The notes below the pieces were generated by a model. That model saw only the letters and a program-made list of their open reading frames with translations, made no database searches and had not been told where the DNA came from. Below, one piece after another: positions 17,871-29,383 of a stretch of DNA of 64,000 nucleotides. The translations under genes and the position numbers were made by a program. Position 1 is the first letter of the stretch. Every line of letters starts with the position of its first letter. This DNA is from CALNXN01 sp942490645 (GTDB taxonomy: Bacteria > Pseudomonadota > Alphaproteobacteria > Rhodobacterales > Rhodobacteraceae), in assembly GCA_942490645.1 (NCBI GenBank), contig CALNXN010000010.1, positions 597,225 through 661,224 of the forward strand, written 5' to 3'.

Positions 17871-18938
17871 ATGACAGATATGGTTCCTTTGGCGTCCCTT
17901 CCCGCGCCCGCTGGAATGGGTGGCTCCGCATCCCCCAAACGCCTGAGCAGAAAGGCCAAAGCGGCGATTGTCGTGCGTCTTTTGCTGAACGAAGGGGCGG
18001 ATATCCCACTCGAAGATCTACCAGAGGAATTGCAGGCGCAACTGACCCATCAGATGGGGTCTATGCGATTTGTCGATCGCGATACGCTGTCGCTGGTGGT
18101 CAACGAATTTGCCGAAGAACTGGATAGTATCGGACTGTCTTTCACGGGCGGCATCGCGGGCGCGCTTGAGGCATTGGACGGCCGCATTTCCAAGCAGACC
18201 GCCGCGCGCTTGCGCAAAGAGGCTGGCGTGCGACAATACGGCGACCCTTGGGCACGCATCGCCGACATGAGCCTCGAGACGCTGTTGCCGGTATTGCAGA
18301 CCGAAAGCACCGAAGTGGCCGCTGTCCTGCTCTCAAAGATCGACGTGCGCAAGGCGGCAGAGTTGTTGGGTAAATTGCCGGGACCGGAGGCGCGGCGCAT
18401 CACCTATGCTGTGTCTCTCACCAATGCGGTCACGCCTGATGCTGTCGACCGGATCGGCCTGTCGCTGGCCGGGCAATTGGATGCACAACCCCTATCCGCG
18501 TTCGACAATGGCCCGGTGGAACGTGTGGGCGCGATTCTCAATTCCACCACCAGCCTGACACGCGACGACGTGTTGGAAGGTCTCGATGAAACCGACGCGG
18601 GTTTTGCCAATCTTGTGCGCAAGGCAATCTTTACCTTCGCGAATATCCCGCAACGGATTGCGGCACGCGATATTCCGCGTGTGGTGCGCGAAATTGATCC
18701 CGACGCGTTGCTCAAAGCGCTCGCGGGTGCGGAAGCGATGGGGCTGAAGGCCTCTGCCGACTATATCCTCGAAAACATGTCTGGACGTATGGCCGACCAG
18801 TTGCGCGAAGACGTCGAAGGTTTGGATCCGCTCAAACCCGCAGACGTCGATGAGGCCATGTCGCAAATCGTGACCGCGATCCGCGAGATGGAAGCAAACG
18901 GCGATCTGTTGATGGTGGTCGATGACGACCCTGATTGA
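17871..18938 (+). CDS. fliG: Flagellar motor switch protein FliG (Rhodobacterales type)
   Basis: FliG sits on the C ring and transmits stator torque and the switching signal. The 355 residues follow the Rhodobacterales form of the family. An N-terminal region (RKAKAAIVVRLLLNEGADI, about 25-45) is followed by a middle region with EVAAVLLSKIDVRKAAELLG (about 145-165) and PGPEARRITYAVS. The C-terminal domain contains VRKAIFTFANIPQRIAARDI and LENMSGRMADQLREDV, equivalent to the charged torque helix region. No other flagellar gene is within the window. It could therefore be the main copy placed outside the cluster or a second copy. Confidence 0.75.
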   Translation: MTDMVPLASLPAPAGMGGSASPKRLSRKAKAAIVVRLLLNEGADIPLEDLPEELQAQLTHQMGSMRFVDRDTLSLVVNEFAEELDSIGLSFTGGIAGALEALDGRISKQTAARLRKEAGVRQYGDPWARIADMSLETLLPVLQTESTEVAAVLLSKIDVRKAAELLGKLPGPEARRITYAVSLTNAVTPDAVDRIGLSLAGQLDAQPLSAFDNGPVERVGAILNSTTSLTRDDVLEGLDETDAGFANLVRKAIFTFANIPQRIAARDIPRVVREIDPDALLKALAGAEAMGLKASADYILENMSGRMADQLREDVEGLDPLKPADVDEAMSQIVTAIREMEANGDLLMVVDDDPD

Positions 18939-19185
18939 CGCCGCGCGCGAAGGGAGCCAATCGATCACGCCCCCGCACCTTCAGATCCCTGACCTTTAGA
19001 CTTCGCGTTTGGCAGCACGGCTCTTGATGGCGGCCGCTCCTATTTCAACCGAACACATGCGACCCTGCAAACGGTATGCAGTGCTCCGAACAGATGCAAA
19101 AATCACCGCACCCTTCGCCCTTTCGCATTGTTTGAAACGCCTCCCCCCACTGGACAGGACCACACCCGCTGCCTAAGGCTTGGAC

Positions 19186-20088
19186 ATGGTCTCTCCTCCT
19201 CTCCCGCCCATCGTGACATCCGCCGCGCCAGACACGGCACCCTTGCGGGCCATACTGTTGGCGATCGGCGCGGTCTTTTGCTTTTCCGCTATGGATGCCA
19301 CCGTCAAAGCGGTCAGCACTGAGATTGGCGTCTTGCCGGCAATGTGGGCGCGGTATGCTGGCCAAATGGTGATCGTTATCGTTCTGATCGCACCCCGGCT
19401 GACATCTGTGGTCAAAACCAATTACCTCGGCCTGCAGGTGTTGCGGTCCATACTGTTGATGTCCGCGACCTTCTTTTTCTTCTCGGGCATTTCGCGCATC
19501 GGGCTGGCCGAGGCCGCGGCCGTGATGAACATCAACCCAGTGCTGATTGCGCTGGGTGCCGCGGTGTTTCTGGGCGAGCGCATGGGTCAAAGGCGTATTG
19601 TGGCCATCGCATTTGCCATGATCGGGGCGTTGATCGTGATCCGCCCTGGCACGGGGGCCTTTGCGCCGGCCGCTCTTTATCCTTTGGCGGCCGCGGCCTG
19701 CTTTGCGACCTATACGCTGATCACACGCAAAGTCGGCCCGGATGAGGATGTCTGGACCTCCCTTTTCTACACCGGGCTGGTCGGGTCAGTGTTGCTGAGC
19801 ATCCTCGTGCCGTTTTTCTGGGTGCAGCCCGGGCCCAAGGAGTGGCTGCAAATGGGGCTGATTTGCGCCATCGGCACGGCGGGACAGTTGATGTTGATCC
19901 GCGCATTGAGCGTGGCACAGGCTGGACTGCTTGCGCCGTTCAATTATTTGGGGCTGGTGTTTGCCAGCTTCTGGGGGTTCGTGATTTTCGGAGCCGTGCC
20001 AGATGCCATGACCGGTCTGGGCGCGCTTGTGATTGTGGGCGCAGGGCTTTATGTCTGGCACCGCGAGCGGCAGGCGCACGCGCGCTAG
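19186..20088 (+). CDS. DMT-family (EamA) transporter
   Basis: This inner-membrane protein of 300 residues has ten hydrophobic helices arranged as two EamA repeats (about 20-150 and 160-295). Features such as FCFSAMDATVKAV and ERMGQRRIVAIAFAMIGALI are standard for the drug/metabolite exporters. The substrate cannot be read from sequence. ATG 19186 is taken rather than the TTG two codons earlier. The acyltransferase gene begins 30 bp downstream and is probably cotranscribed. Confidence 0.85.
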   Translation: MVSPPLPPIVTSAAPDTAPLRAILLAIGAVFCFSAMDATVKAVSTEIGVLPAMWARYAGQMVIVIVLIAPRLTSVVKTNYLGLQVLRSILLMSATFFFFSGISRIGLAEAAAVMNINPVLIALGAAVFLGERMGQRRIVAIAFAMIGALIVIRPGTGAFAPAALYPLAAAACFATYTLITRKVGPDEDVWTSLFYTGLVGSVLLSILVPFFWVQPGPKEWLQMGLICAIGTAGQLMLIRALSVAQAGLLAPFNYLGLVFASFWGFVIFGAVPDAMTGLGALVIVGAGLYVWHRERQAHAR

Positions 20089-20118
20089 ATTTATCCTTGC
20101 CAGGTCAGGCCTGCGACA

Positions 20119-21009
20119 ATGTCCACTCCCTCCACACCTTTTGCGCGCCGCGCGCAGCAATATCTGAGCAATCTGGTGATTGTCGGTGTGATCCGTGCAG
20201 CGCTCTTGCTGCCTTACAGCATGCGTGTCCGGACCGTGGGATGGATCGTGCGCAGGGTTTTGGGGCCGCTTGCCGGGTACAGTGCGCGTGCACTCGACAA
20301 TCTGGAAATGATTTGGCCAGACCGCTCTGACGCCGACCGCAAGGCGATCGCCGCGCAGTGCCTCGACAATGTCGGGCGCACGTTCATCGAAAACTATTCC
20401 GCCCACGATTTCCCACAACGCATGGCCAGTAACACGCTGATGGGTGACGGCGTGGTACCCTTGCGCGATGCTGCGACATCCGGCCAACCCGTCATTCTGG
20501 TGACAGGGCACTATGGAAATTACGAAGCGGTGCGCGCAGCTTTGGTGGCGCAGGGATTCAATGTGGGCGGCCTCTATCGCAATATGACCAACCCCTATTT
20601 CAACGACCACTATGTCAAAACGATGGAAGCCTTTGGCGGGCCGGTCTTTCCACAAGGCACACGCGGCACTGCGGGGTTTGTGCGCCACCTGAAATCCGGA
20701 GGGCAGCTGGTTCTCCTGTTTGACCAGCATGTGTTTTTTGCGCCGACATTCAATTTCTTGGGCGCACCGGCACACACAGCAACGTCGGCGGCTGAACTGG
20801 CCCTGCGCTACAATGCCCTGCTGATCCCATTCTACGGCATTCGTAAATCTGACGGTTTAAGCTTTGAAACCGTATTGGAAGCGCCCGTTCCTCACACTGA
20901 CAAAATGCAGATGACACAAGCCCTGACCGACAGCCTTGCCGCGCGGGTGCGGGCCGATCCGGGCCAATGGTTCTGGGTGCACCGACGCTGGCGCGACGGA
21001 AACCCTTGA
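20119..21009 (+). CDS. LpxL/HtrB-family lipid A acyltransferase
   Basis: The 296-residue product adds a secondary acyl chain to lipid A or a related lipid at the inner membrane. It has one N-terminal hydrophobic helix (about 15-35), the catalytic H-x4-E motif in VTGHYGNYEA (about 131-140), and the C-terminal WFWVHRRWRDG typical of this family. The order after a DMT transporter suggests an envelope-lipid operon. Which lipid is acylated is not known. Confidence 0.85.
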   Translation: MSTPSTPFARRAQQYLSNLVIVGVIRAALLLPYSMRVRTVGWIVRRVLGPLAGYSARALDNLEMIWPDRSDADRKAIAAQCLDNVGRTFIENYSAHDFPQRMASNTLMGDGVVPLRDAATSGQPVILVTGHYGNYEAVRAALVAQGFNVGGLYRNMTNPYFNDHYVKTMEAFGGPVFPQGTRGTAGFVRHLKSGGQLVLLFDQHVFFAPTFNFLGAPAHTATSAAELALRYNALLIPFYGIRKSDGLSFETVLEAPVPHTDKMQMTQALTDSLAARVRADPGQWFWVHRRWRDGNP

Positions 21010-21013
21010 GGGG

Positions 21014-21709
21014 TTATTTCAGACGCGCGGCCCCATAGATCGGCCCATCGCTTGGCGCTTGAATGATCACCACCACCGGGTGATCCCCGGCCACATCGGC
21101 CGTCATGTTCAACGGTGCGCGCCCGTCCCATTCACCCAAAACAGTCCAACCTTCGGTCACATTGGCGTATTTGTAGGTGTGGCCTTTGTTTTCGCCACGG
21201 GTGATGCGGGATTCGCGCAGCGGACGATACCGCACCATGTGCACAACCATATCGCCCAGTTGCGCCTGACGTGCTTGCGCTGTGATTTGCACCTGCCCCC
21301 CTGCCCGTGTGAGGTCAATCTGCACCGGCTGCGGCGTGGCTTTATGCGCATTGATCGCATCCGACAGCTTCATCGCCTTTGCACCGACGATATCGGTTTG
21401 GCCCATCACGATCATCTGCGGCGTGTAGATAGACCGACGGCCCGCCACCCGAGCATAGGCGCGTTGACGTTGCGCATTGCGCGGATCGGCAAATTCATCT
21501 TTCCAACCGATGTAATCCCAATAATCCACATGCAGTGCCAATGCGATTACATCAGAGCGTGCCGCCAATTCATGCAACATCCTGTCTGCTGGCGGGCAGC
21601 TGGAACACCCTTGCGAGGTGAACAATTCCACGACAATCGGCCCCTGCTGCGCAGTGGCGGGCAACGCAGACATCAAAACAAGGGCGCAGGCGTGGATAAG
21701 TCGTTTCAT
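21014..21709 (-). CDS. DUF1223 secreted thioredoxin-like protein
   Basis: A signal peptide (residues 1-20, ending ATA-QQ) precedes a thioredoxin-like fold. The motif FTSQGCSSCPPADRML at about 30-45 contains the CxxC pair, and the block HVDYWDYIGWKDEFADP is diagnostic of DUF1223. A periplasmic thiol-disulfide role is plausible but not proven for the family. The gene converges with the acyltransferase gene (4 bp between stops) and is divergent from acnA. Confidence 0.85.
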   Translation of the reverse strand: MKRLIHACALVLMSALPATAQQGPIVVELFTSQGCSSCPPADRMLHELAARSDVIALALHVDYWDYIGWKDEFADPRNAQRQRAYARVAGRRSIYTPQMIVMGQTDIVGAKAMKLSDAINAHKATPQPVQIDLTRAGGQVQITAQARQAQLGDMVVHMVRYRPLRESRITRGENKGHTYKYANVTEGWTVLGEWDGRAPLNMTADVAGDHPVVVIIQAPSDGPIYGAARLK

Positions 21710-21933
21710 GTGATTCTCAACAGCAGGATTATTGCGGACCTGACCTACCTAATCGCACTGGGTTGTAATGACCAATCAACGTTTCTTGAAAGCAGGACAA
21801 AAGATCGCAGCGGATTTTCGGTACACAATGGTATACAAAGTCGAAAAACACCTCTAAAGGGAAGTGAATCGCTGCCATTCCTAGTGTAAGGTTTGTGCAG
21901 ATTGTCAGCCACACCAGTCATGGGAGCCACCCG

Positions 21934-24698
<2,765 letters not shown>

Positions 24699-24699
<1 letters not shown>

Positions 24700-25400
24700 T
24701 GCGGGTCGCGCTGGTCACGGGTGGTGCGCGCGGCATAGGCCGCGCCATCGCAAGTGATCTGGCGCGCGACAGCCGCGTGGCCATCACGCATAATACAAGC
24801 GATCCCGGGCCGCTCTTGTCAGAGTGGCCCGAAGTTTTTCCGATCAAGGCCGATCTGAACGACACCAATCAGGCACAGGCCGTCATCGCCAAGGTGATCG
24901 CTGAATTCGGGCAACTGGATGTCGTGGTCAACAACGCAGGCGCGGTTGTGCCAAACCCTACCGAAGCCGGCGACTATGACGCCTTGCACACCAATTTCAA
25001 CGTCAATGTCATCGCCCCTATGGCGCTTTTGACGGCCGCGCTGCCGCATCTCAAGCCGGGCGCCTGCGTGATCAACATTTCGTCGACCAATGCGGTGCTG
25101 CCCGCGATGGGCGCTTCGGCTTACTCGGCCTCAAAGGCAGCACTTAACACCTGGACACGCGGCATGGCCAAGGAACTTGGGCCCAGGGGCATCCGCGTGA
25201 ATGCGGTCGCTCCCGGTGCAACGGAACGCATTGAAAACCCCCGTTCTGATGAACTGATCAAGCTATTCGTCGATATGACGGCGCTGGGACGCATTGGTCA
25301 GCCGAGCGACGTCGCAGCGGCCGTACGCTTTATGGCATCAGATGCCGCAAGCTTCATCACCGGTGAAATCCTCAACGTAAACGGCGGCTATCGGTTGTAA
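24699..25400 (+). CDS. Short-chain dehydrogenase/reductase
   Basis: A classical SDR of 233 residues: the Rossmann motif TGGARGIG at the N-terminus, NNAG near residue 77, a catalytic serine in INISS, YSASK (Tyr and Lys) near 145, and a C-terminal FITGEILNVNGGY. It begins with GTG at 24699, overlapping the acnA stop by one base, which indicates translational coupling. The substrate is unknown, and a link with the TCA cycle is only suggested by the coupling. Confidence 0.88.
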
Positions 25401-25476
25401 TCCAGCACGCTGACTTGGTCGGCGTCCAAGCGGCAAAATGCAATATGGAGCGCGCGCGCCGCTGGATCACGATTTG

Positions 25477-26019
25477 CTATTGCCCAGCCAGCGCCTTTTC
25501 CAACTCCGGCACAAACCGCTGTTCATAATCGCTGCCCACAAGCGGGCCTGCAAAGCGGAAAAGCACCCGGCCCTCGGCATCCAGAATGAACGTCTCGGGT
25601 GGTGCTGTGACGCCCCAATCAATTGCGGTACGTCCCTGCGGGTCGTAGGCAACGGCCACAAACGGATTGTCGTCTTCTGTCAGGTATTTGATTGCAGGGC
25701 CCTTGGTGTCTTTGAAGTTGACGCCAATGATGGGCATACCGCCCGCTGCCATTTCCAGCAGTTTGGGATGCTCGGCGCGGCACGGAGGGCACCAACTGGC
25801 CCAGAAATTCACCAGTGTCACCTCGCCCGTTGCGCGCGCCTCCGGCGTCACGGGTGGGAAATCCCCCAGTGCGTCAGTCGTGATCGCCGGGGCCTCTTTG
25901 CCAATCAGGGTCGAGGGCAGTTGCGTTTTATCGCCGCGAAACATGCCAAAGGCGGCCATGGCAACGAAGCCCGCGAAAATCAGCGGTGGCGCGATCATCA
26001 GAGGCGAGATTTTAGCCAT
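25477..26019 (-). CDS. ccmG: CcmG/DsbE thiol:disulfide oxidoreductase
   Basis: This membrane-anchored periplasmic thioredoxin reduces apocytochrome c, or its CcmH partner, before heme ligation. It has an N-terminal helix (about 8-28), then the active site FWASWCPPCRAEHP (about 72-85) and the family block GVNFKDTKGPAIKYL, followed by PETFILDAEGRV. It is the last gene of the leftward ccmABCDG cluster and overlaps ccmD by 8 bp. Confidence 0.93.
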   Translation of the reverse strand: MAKISPLMIAPPLIFAGFVAMAAFGMFRGDKTQLPSTLIGKEAPAITTDALGDFPPVTPEARATGEVTLVNFWASWCPPCRAEHPKLLEMAAGGMPIIGVNFKDTKGPAIKYLTEDDNPFVAVAYDPQGRTAIDWGVTAPPETFILDAEGRVLFRFAGPLVGSDYEQRFVPELEKALAGQ

Positions 26020-26170
26020 CGCGTTTCACCCGCGCTTCAATCTCGTTCAGTTCAGCGCGCGCGCGTCGCCCTTTGCGCAGCGTCAGTAGAACCAGCAAAG
26101 CGATCAGAACCAGCGACACCGCATAGGCCGACAGAACCGCGTCGGCGTATTTTCCAAGATCCGGCATCAT
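26012..26170 (-). CDS. ccmD: Heme exporter protein CcmD
   Basis: A 52-codon gene between ccmC and ccmG. The ATG at 26170 overlaps the ccmC stop (ATGA), and its TAA overlaps the ccmG start. The product begins MMPDLGKYADAVLSAY, has one membrane helix (about residues 17-29), then a basic stretch RKGRRARAEL. This is the CcmD pattern: a small helper that links CcmE to the CcmABC complex. The position leaves little doubt despite the length. Confidence 0.9.
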   Translation of the reverse strand: MMPDLGKYADAVLSAYAVSLVLIALLVLLTLRKGRRARAELNEIEARVKRDG

Positions 26171-26895
26171 ACCTGCCCCTCCCGTGCCATCAGGGCCCGC
26201 GCCCGGCGCAAGCGGATTTCGGTGCCTGTGCGATACAGAACCAATGCCACGAACAAGAGCGTAAACCCGGCAATCGAGGTGATCAGCGGAAAGAAGAACA
26301 CATCAGAGATGTTCTCTTCCTTGTCCAAGCTCAAAGACGCACCTTGGTGCAATCCCTGATTCCAGAAAAACACGGCATAGCGGCTCATCAGCGCAAAGAC
26401 CGAACCAACAAGGCACAGAACAGCCGTCAGGTCTGCGGCGGTATCGGGGTCTTCAATAGCCTCCCAAAGGGCGATGTAGCCCAGATAAAACAGGCACAGG
26501 ATCAAAAAGGAGGTCAGGCGCGGATCCCACGCCCACCACGTACCCCACATCGGCTGACCCCAGATCGCACCAGTTGCCAACCCGATGACCGTCATCACCA
26601 GCCCCACCGGGGCCGCCGCCTTGGCCGCAAGCGCGCTGACATGGTGACGGCGGATCAGCCAGATCAGCGAGGTAACCAGCATCATGATCCACGCGTTGAT
26701 CGCGATCCATGCGGAGGGGACGTGGATGTAGATGATCTTGACGGTTGATCCCTGACGAAAGTCATCCGGCGTAAAGAAAAAGCCCCAGATCAGGCCCACG
26801 GCCATACCGGCAATCGCCAGCACCCAAAGGGTGGGTTGCACCTTGGAAGACAAGGCCAGAAACTTGACCGGATTTGCATAGGACCACAAAGACAT
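26167..26895 (-). CDS. ccmC: Heme exporter protein CcmC
   Basis: This integral-membrane protein of 242 residues (six helices) presents heme to CcmE in cytochrome c maturation system I. The tryptophan-rich heme-handling motif is visible as WGTWWAWDPRLTS (about 115-127), with flanking histidines in IHVPSAW and RRHHVSA. It lies between ccmB and ccmD, overlapping ccmD by 4 bp. Confidence 0.95.
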   Translation of the reverse strand: MSLWSYANPVKFLALSSKVQPTLWVLAIAGMAVGLIWGFFFTPDDFRQGSTVKIIYIHVPSAWIAINAWIMMLVTSLIWLIRRHHVSALAAKAAAPVGLVMTVIGLATGAIWGQPMWGTWWAWDPRLTSFLILCLFYLGYIALWEAIEDPDTAADLTAVLCLVGSVFALMSRYAVFFWNQGLHQGASLSLDKEENISDVFFFPLITSIAGFTLLFVALVLYRTGTEIRLRRARALMAREGQV

Positions 26896-26947
26896 GAGAC
26901 TTACCTAATCGCTCCTGATGCGCCCCTCAATGGGCAAAACGCCCCAC

Positions 26948-27604
26948 TCACCGCAAGTTCATGCGCAGCACGGCAGCCGAGGCGAACGGCATGCATGCCA
27001 CGACCCCCGCGGTGATACCTGCCAGCATCAAAAGCGGCGTCGAGATCTCCATGCCCGCCGCACCCCGGCGCGCCACTTCGGCGCCGAAAATCAACGTCGG
27101 TACATATAGTGGCAAGACAAGCAGCGACAACAGCAAACCGCCGCGTTTGATGCCCACGGTCAATGCCGCGCCAAACGTGCCGATCACCGACAGCGCCGGA
27201 GTGCCAACGGCCAGCGAAATCACGACCCAGGCATATCCCGCCGCTGGCAGGTTCAGAAGGATGCCCAACACGGGCGCGGCCAGAACCAGCGGCAACCCTG
27301 TGGTGATCCAATGCGCCAACGCTTTGATCGACAGCGCGCCTTCCAGCGGCAGGGGCGCCGTTGCCAGCAGATCCAGCGTGCCGTCCTCAAAATCCAACGC
27401 CAGAATCCGGTCGAGTGACAAAAGGCACGCCAGCAATGCGCCGAGCCACAAGACACCCGGCGCAATCGTGCTGAGCAGACTGGCTTGTGGGCCAACGCTG
27501 AAGGGGACCAGCACGGTCACGATCAGAAAAAACGCAAGCCCCAGCCCAAAGCCGCCGCCTGCGCGCAGGGCCAGCGCCAGATCGCGCCACAAAAGCGCGC
27601 TCAC
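26948..27604 (-). CDS. ccmB: Heme exporter protein CcmB
   Basis: Inner-membrane permease of the CcmAB ABC transporter that releases holo-CcmE. The 218 residues have six hydrophobic segments. The family motif FEDGTLDLLATAPLPLE lies at about 72-88, following LDRILALD. It overlaps ccmA by 4 bp upstream and is 52 bp from ccmC downstream. Confidence 0.94.
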   Translation of the reverse strand: MSALLWRDLALALRAGGGFGLGLAFFLIVTVLVPFSVGPQASLLSTIAPGVLWLGALLACLLSLDRILALDFEDGTLDLLATAPLPLEGALSIKALAHWITTGLPLVLAAPVLGILLNLPAAGYAWVVISLAVGTPALSVIGTFGAALTVGIKRGGLLLSLLVLPLYVPTLIFGAEVARRGAAGMEISTPLLMLAGITAGVVACMPFASAAVLRMNLR

Positions 27605-28218
27605 AAGAAGGCCTCGTCGCTGGCGCCCGCGCGCAGGTCAAGCGCCGCGCGGTAGGGGCCGACATCCAGCACATCCGCCTCCAACCCCAGATCAATATGC
27701 GTGGCGATCAGGGCCGATCCGCCCTGCGCCAGATGGGCACGGACTGCATTTGCAAACAGCGCCACAGCGTCGCGATCCAATGACACGGTAGGCTCATCCA
27801 GCACCCAGATGGGCCGCGCGGTGACCAGCAAACGCGCCAACCCTAGGCGCCGTTTTTGCCCCGCAGACATGGTTCCAGCCAAGCGGGATTTAAGGTCATG
27901 CAGATCAAACGCATCAAGGGCCGGAGCAATATCACTTTGTCCAAAAACGCGGGCCCAGAAGCTCAGGTTTTCGGTGACACTCAGCATGGATTTCAGACCA
28001 TCCGAGTGCGCGGCATAGGCGATACTGTCCTCGGCACCCTCGATTGTGCCTGACAGCGGCGGCTGCAACCCGGCCAGCGTGCGCAGCAGCGTTGTCTTGC
28101 CTGATCCATTCGGTCCGCGCAGGATCAACGCGTTGCCGGGCGACAGCTGAAACGACAGCCCCGCCAGAATGGGCACCCCGCCCCGCGCCACAGAAAGTTC
28201 ATGCACCGTCAATGTCAT
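27601..28218 (-). CDS. ccmA: Cytochrome c biogenesis ATP-binding protein CcmA
   Basis: ATPase subunit of the CcmAB transporter. It has a Walker A sequence GPNGSGKTTLLR (about 34-45), the ABC signature MSAGQKRRLGLARLL (about 122-136) and a Walker B ending IWVLDEPTVSLD. At 205 residues it has the usual compact size. It is the first ccm gene in this leftward block, 43 bp after the Mth938-type gene. Confidence 0.95.
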   Translation of the reverse strand: MTLTVHELSVARGGVPILAGLSFQLSPGNALILRGPNGSGKTTLLRTLAGLQPPLSGTIEGAEDSIAYAAHSDGLKSMLSVTENLSFWARVFGQSDIAPALDAFDLHDLKSRLAGTMSAGQKRRLGLARLLVTARPIWVLDEPTVSLDRDAVALFANAVRAHLAQGGSALIATHIDLGLEADVLDVGPYRAALDLRAGASDEAFL

Positions 28219-28261
28219 AAGGAAATCGATACCCGATCACTGCACCACACAAAAGTGGCGA

Positions 28262-28615
28262 TTAAACCGGGATCAGGGCCAATGCGATCCGCCGCCCCTC
28301 GCTCAGCAGCACGTTGTAAGTCCGGCATGCCGCAGGAGAGGCCATGACCTCGACCCCAAGCCCCGCAGCTTCGAGGGTGTCACGCAGGTCAGAAGGCAGA
28401 TGTGCCACATCCGCGCCGGTGCCGACAAACAATACGTCGATCTGTCCGACCAGCGCCAACAACACCTCTGCATCATCATAGCCGCCCCATGATTTGACCC
28501 CGTCGGGACCAACCATGATCGGACCATGCAATACCTCGCCACCGATGCGAAAAAACCCAGGACCATAGCTCTCCATCGGCTTGGCATCTGTGTAAGTGAT
28601 TTCATTTAGACGCAT
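28262..28615 (-). CDS. Mth938-like domain protein (NDUFAF3 family)
   Basis: This 117-residue protein has the fold first seen in Mth938 and in the mitochondrial complex I assembly factor NDUFAF3. Its motifs are SYGPGFFRIGGEVLHG and LFVGTGADVAHLPSDL, then MASPAACRTYNVLLSEGRRIALALIP. In alphaproteobacteria the gene regularly follows secF or tauE. A role in assembly of respiratory complexes or membrane proteins is inferred from the family. Confidence 0.85.
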   Translation of the reverse strand: MRLNEITYTDAKPMESYGPGFFRIGGEVLHGPIMVGPDGVKSWGGYDDAEVLLALVGQIDVLFVGTGADVAHLPSDLRDTLEAAGLGVEVMASPAACRTYNVLLSEGRRIALALIPV

Positions 28616-28627
28616 GTGTTCTTTCCG

Positions 28628-29383
28628 TCATGACCAAAGCGGAAGGCCCATGATAGCCGACGCTGCGATGATGATATAGGCCACCGCGCGAAATTGTCGC
28701 TCCGCTTCGGGGCGAAACAGCCGCGCGCCGAGCACATTGCAGACCACATAAGGCACCGTCAAAAGCACGCCGATCACCACCGCAGCCGGGTCCAGCCGAT
28801 CCAGCAGCCAAAAAGCCGAGAGCATCATCATATCAATGCCCAGCAAATAGAGTAAAAAGTTGGCGCGGATCACAGCTGGGGCCAGACGGCTGGACATGTA
28901 GAGCATCACCACCGGCGGACCAGCCAGACCGGACACCCCGCTGAGAAAGCCACCCAATGCGCCAACACCGCCAATCATCGGGCCGCTGAGCGGACGGCTA
29001 TAGCGCCACCCGGCCATCAAAATGACCAGCAGCACGAGTACGATGACGGACACTGACCAGCCAAAGACCTCCGGCGCCAACTGAGAGAGCACGAAAAGTC
29101 CCAACGGCAAGGCGATCAACGCGCCCAACAACAGTCGCATCACGTCACCACGCGATCCATGCTGCAACGCATTGCGCAAGTTGGGCAGTGGGCCGAACAA
29201 TTCGACGACCGTCAAAAAGGCAATCGCCGCGAAGGGTGACAGAACAGACGACGCCACGGGCATAATGATCATTGCAGATCCAAAACCCGCAAACCCACGC
29301 ACCAGCCCCGCCACGCATACCGCGATCAACAACCAGATCAGACCATCGATTGCGATGGCCTGCACCAGAAAATCAGGCATCAA
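28628..29383 (-). CDS. TauE/SafE-family sulfite/organosulfonate exporter
   Basis: An inner-membrane protein of 251 residues with about eight hydrophobic helices in the two-repeat TauE layout (VRGFAGFGSAMIIMPVAS in the first repeat, GGFLSGVSGLAGPPVVMLYM in the second). Members export sulfite, sulfonates or related anions. The start overlaps the secF stop by 11 bp, so it is translated from the sec operon. Substrate unknown. Confidence 0.85.
   Translation of the reverse strand: MMPDFLVQAIAIDGLIWLLIAVCVAGLVRGFAGFGSAMIIMPVASSVLSPFAAIAFLTVVELFGPLPNLRNALQHGSRGDVMRLLLGALIALPLGLFVLSQLAPEVFGWSVSVIVLVLLVILMAGWRYSRPLSGPMIGGVGALGGFLSGVSGLAGPPVVMLYMSSRLAPAVIRANFLLYLLGIDMMMLSAFWLLDRLDPAAVVIGVLLTVPYVVCNVLGARLFRPEAERQFRAVAYIIIAASAIMGLPLWS

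Noticed and set aside
25438..26748. Rightward open frame of 436 codons across ccmG-ccmD-ccmC
   Set aside because: Its composition (Arg, His, Gln rich) is that of antisense translation. The three ccm genes explain the DNA.
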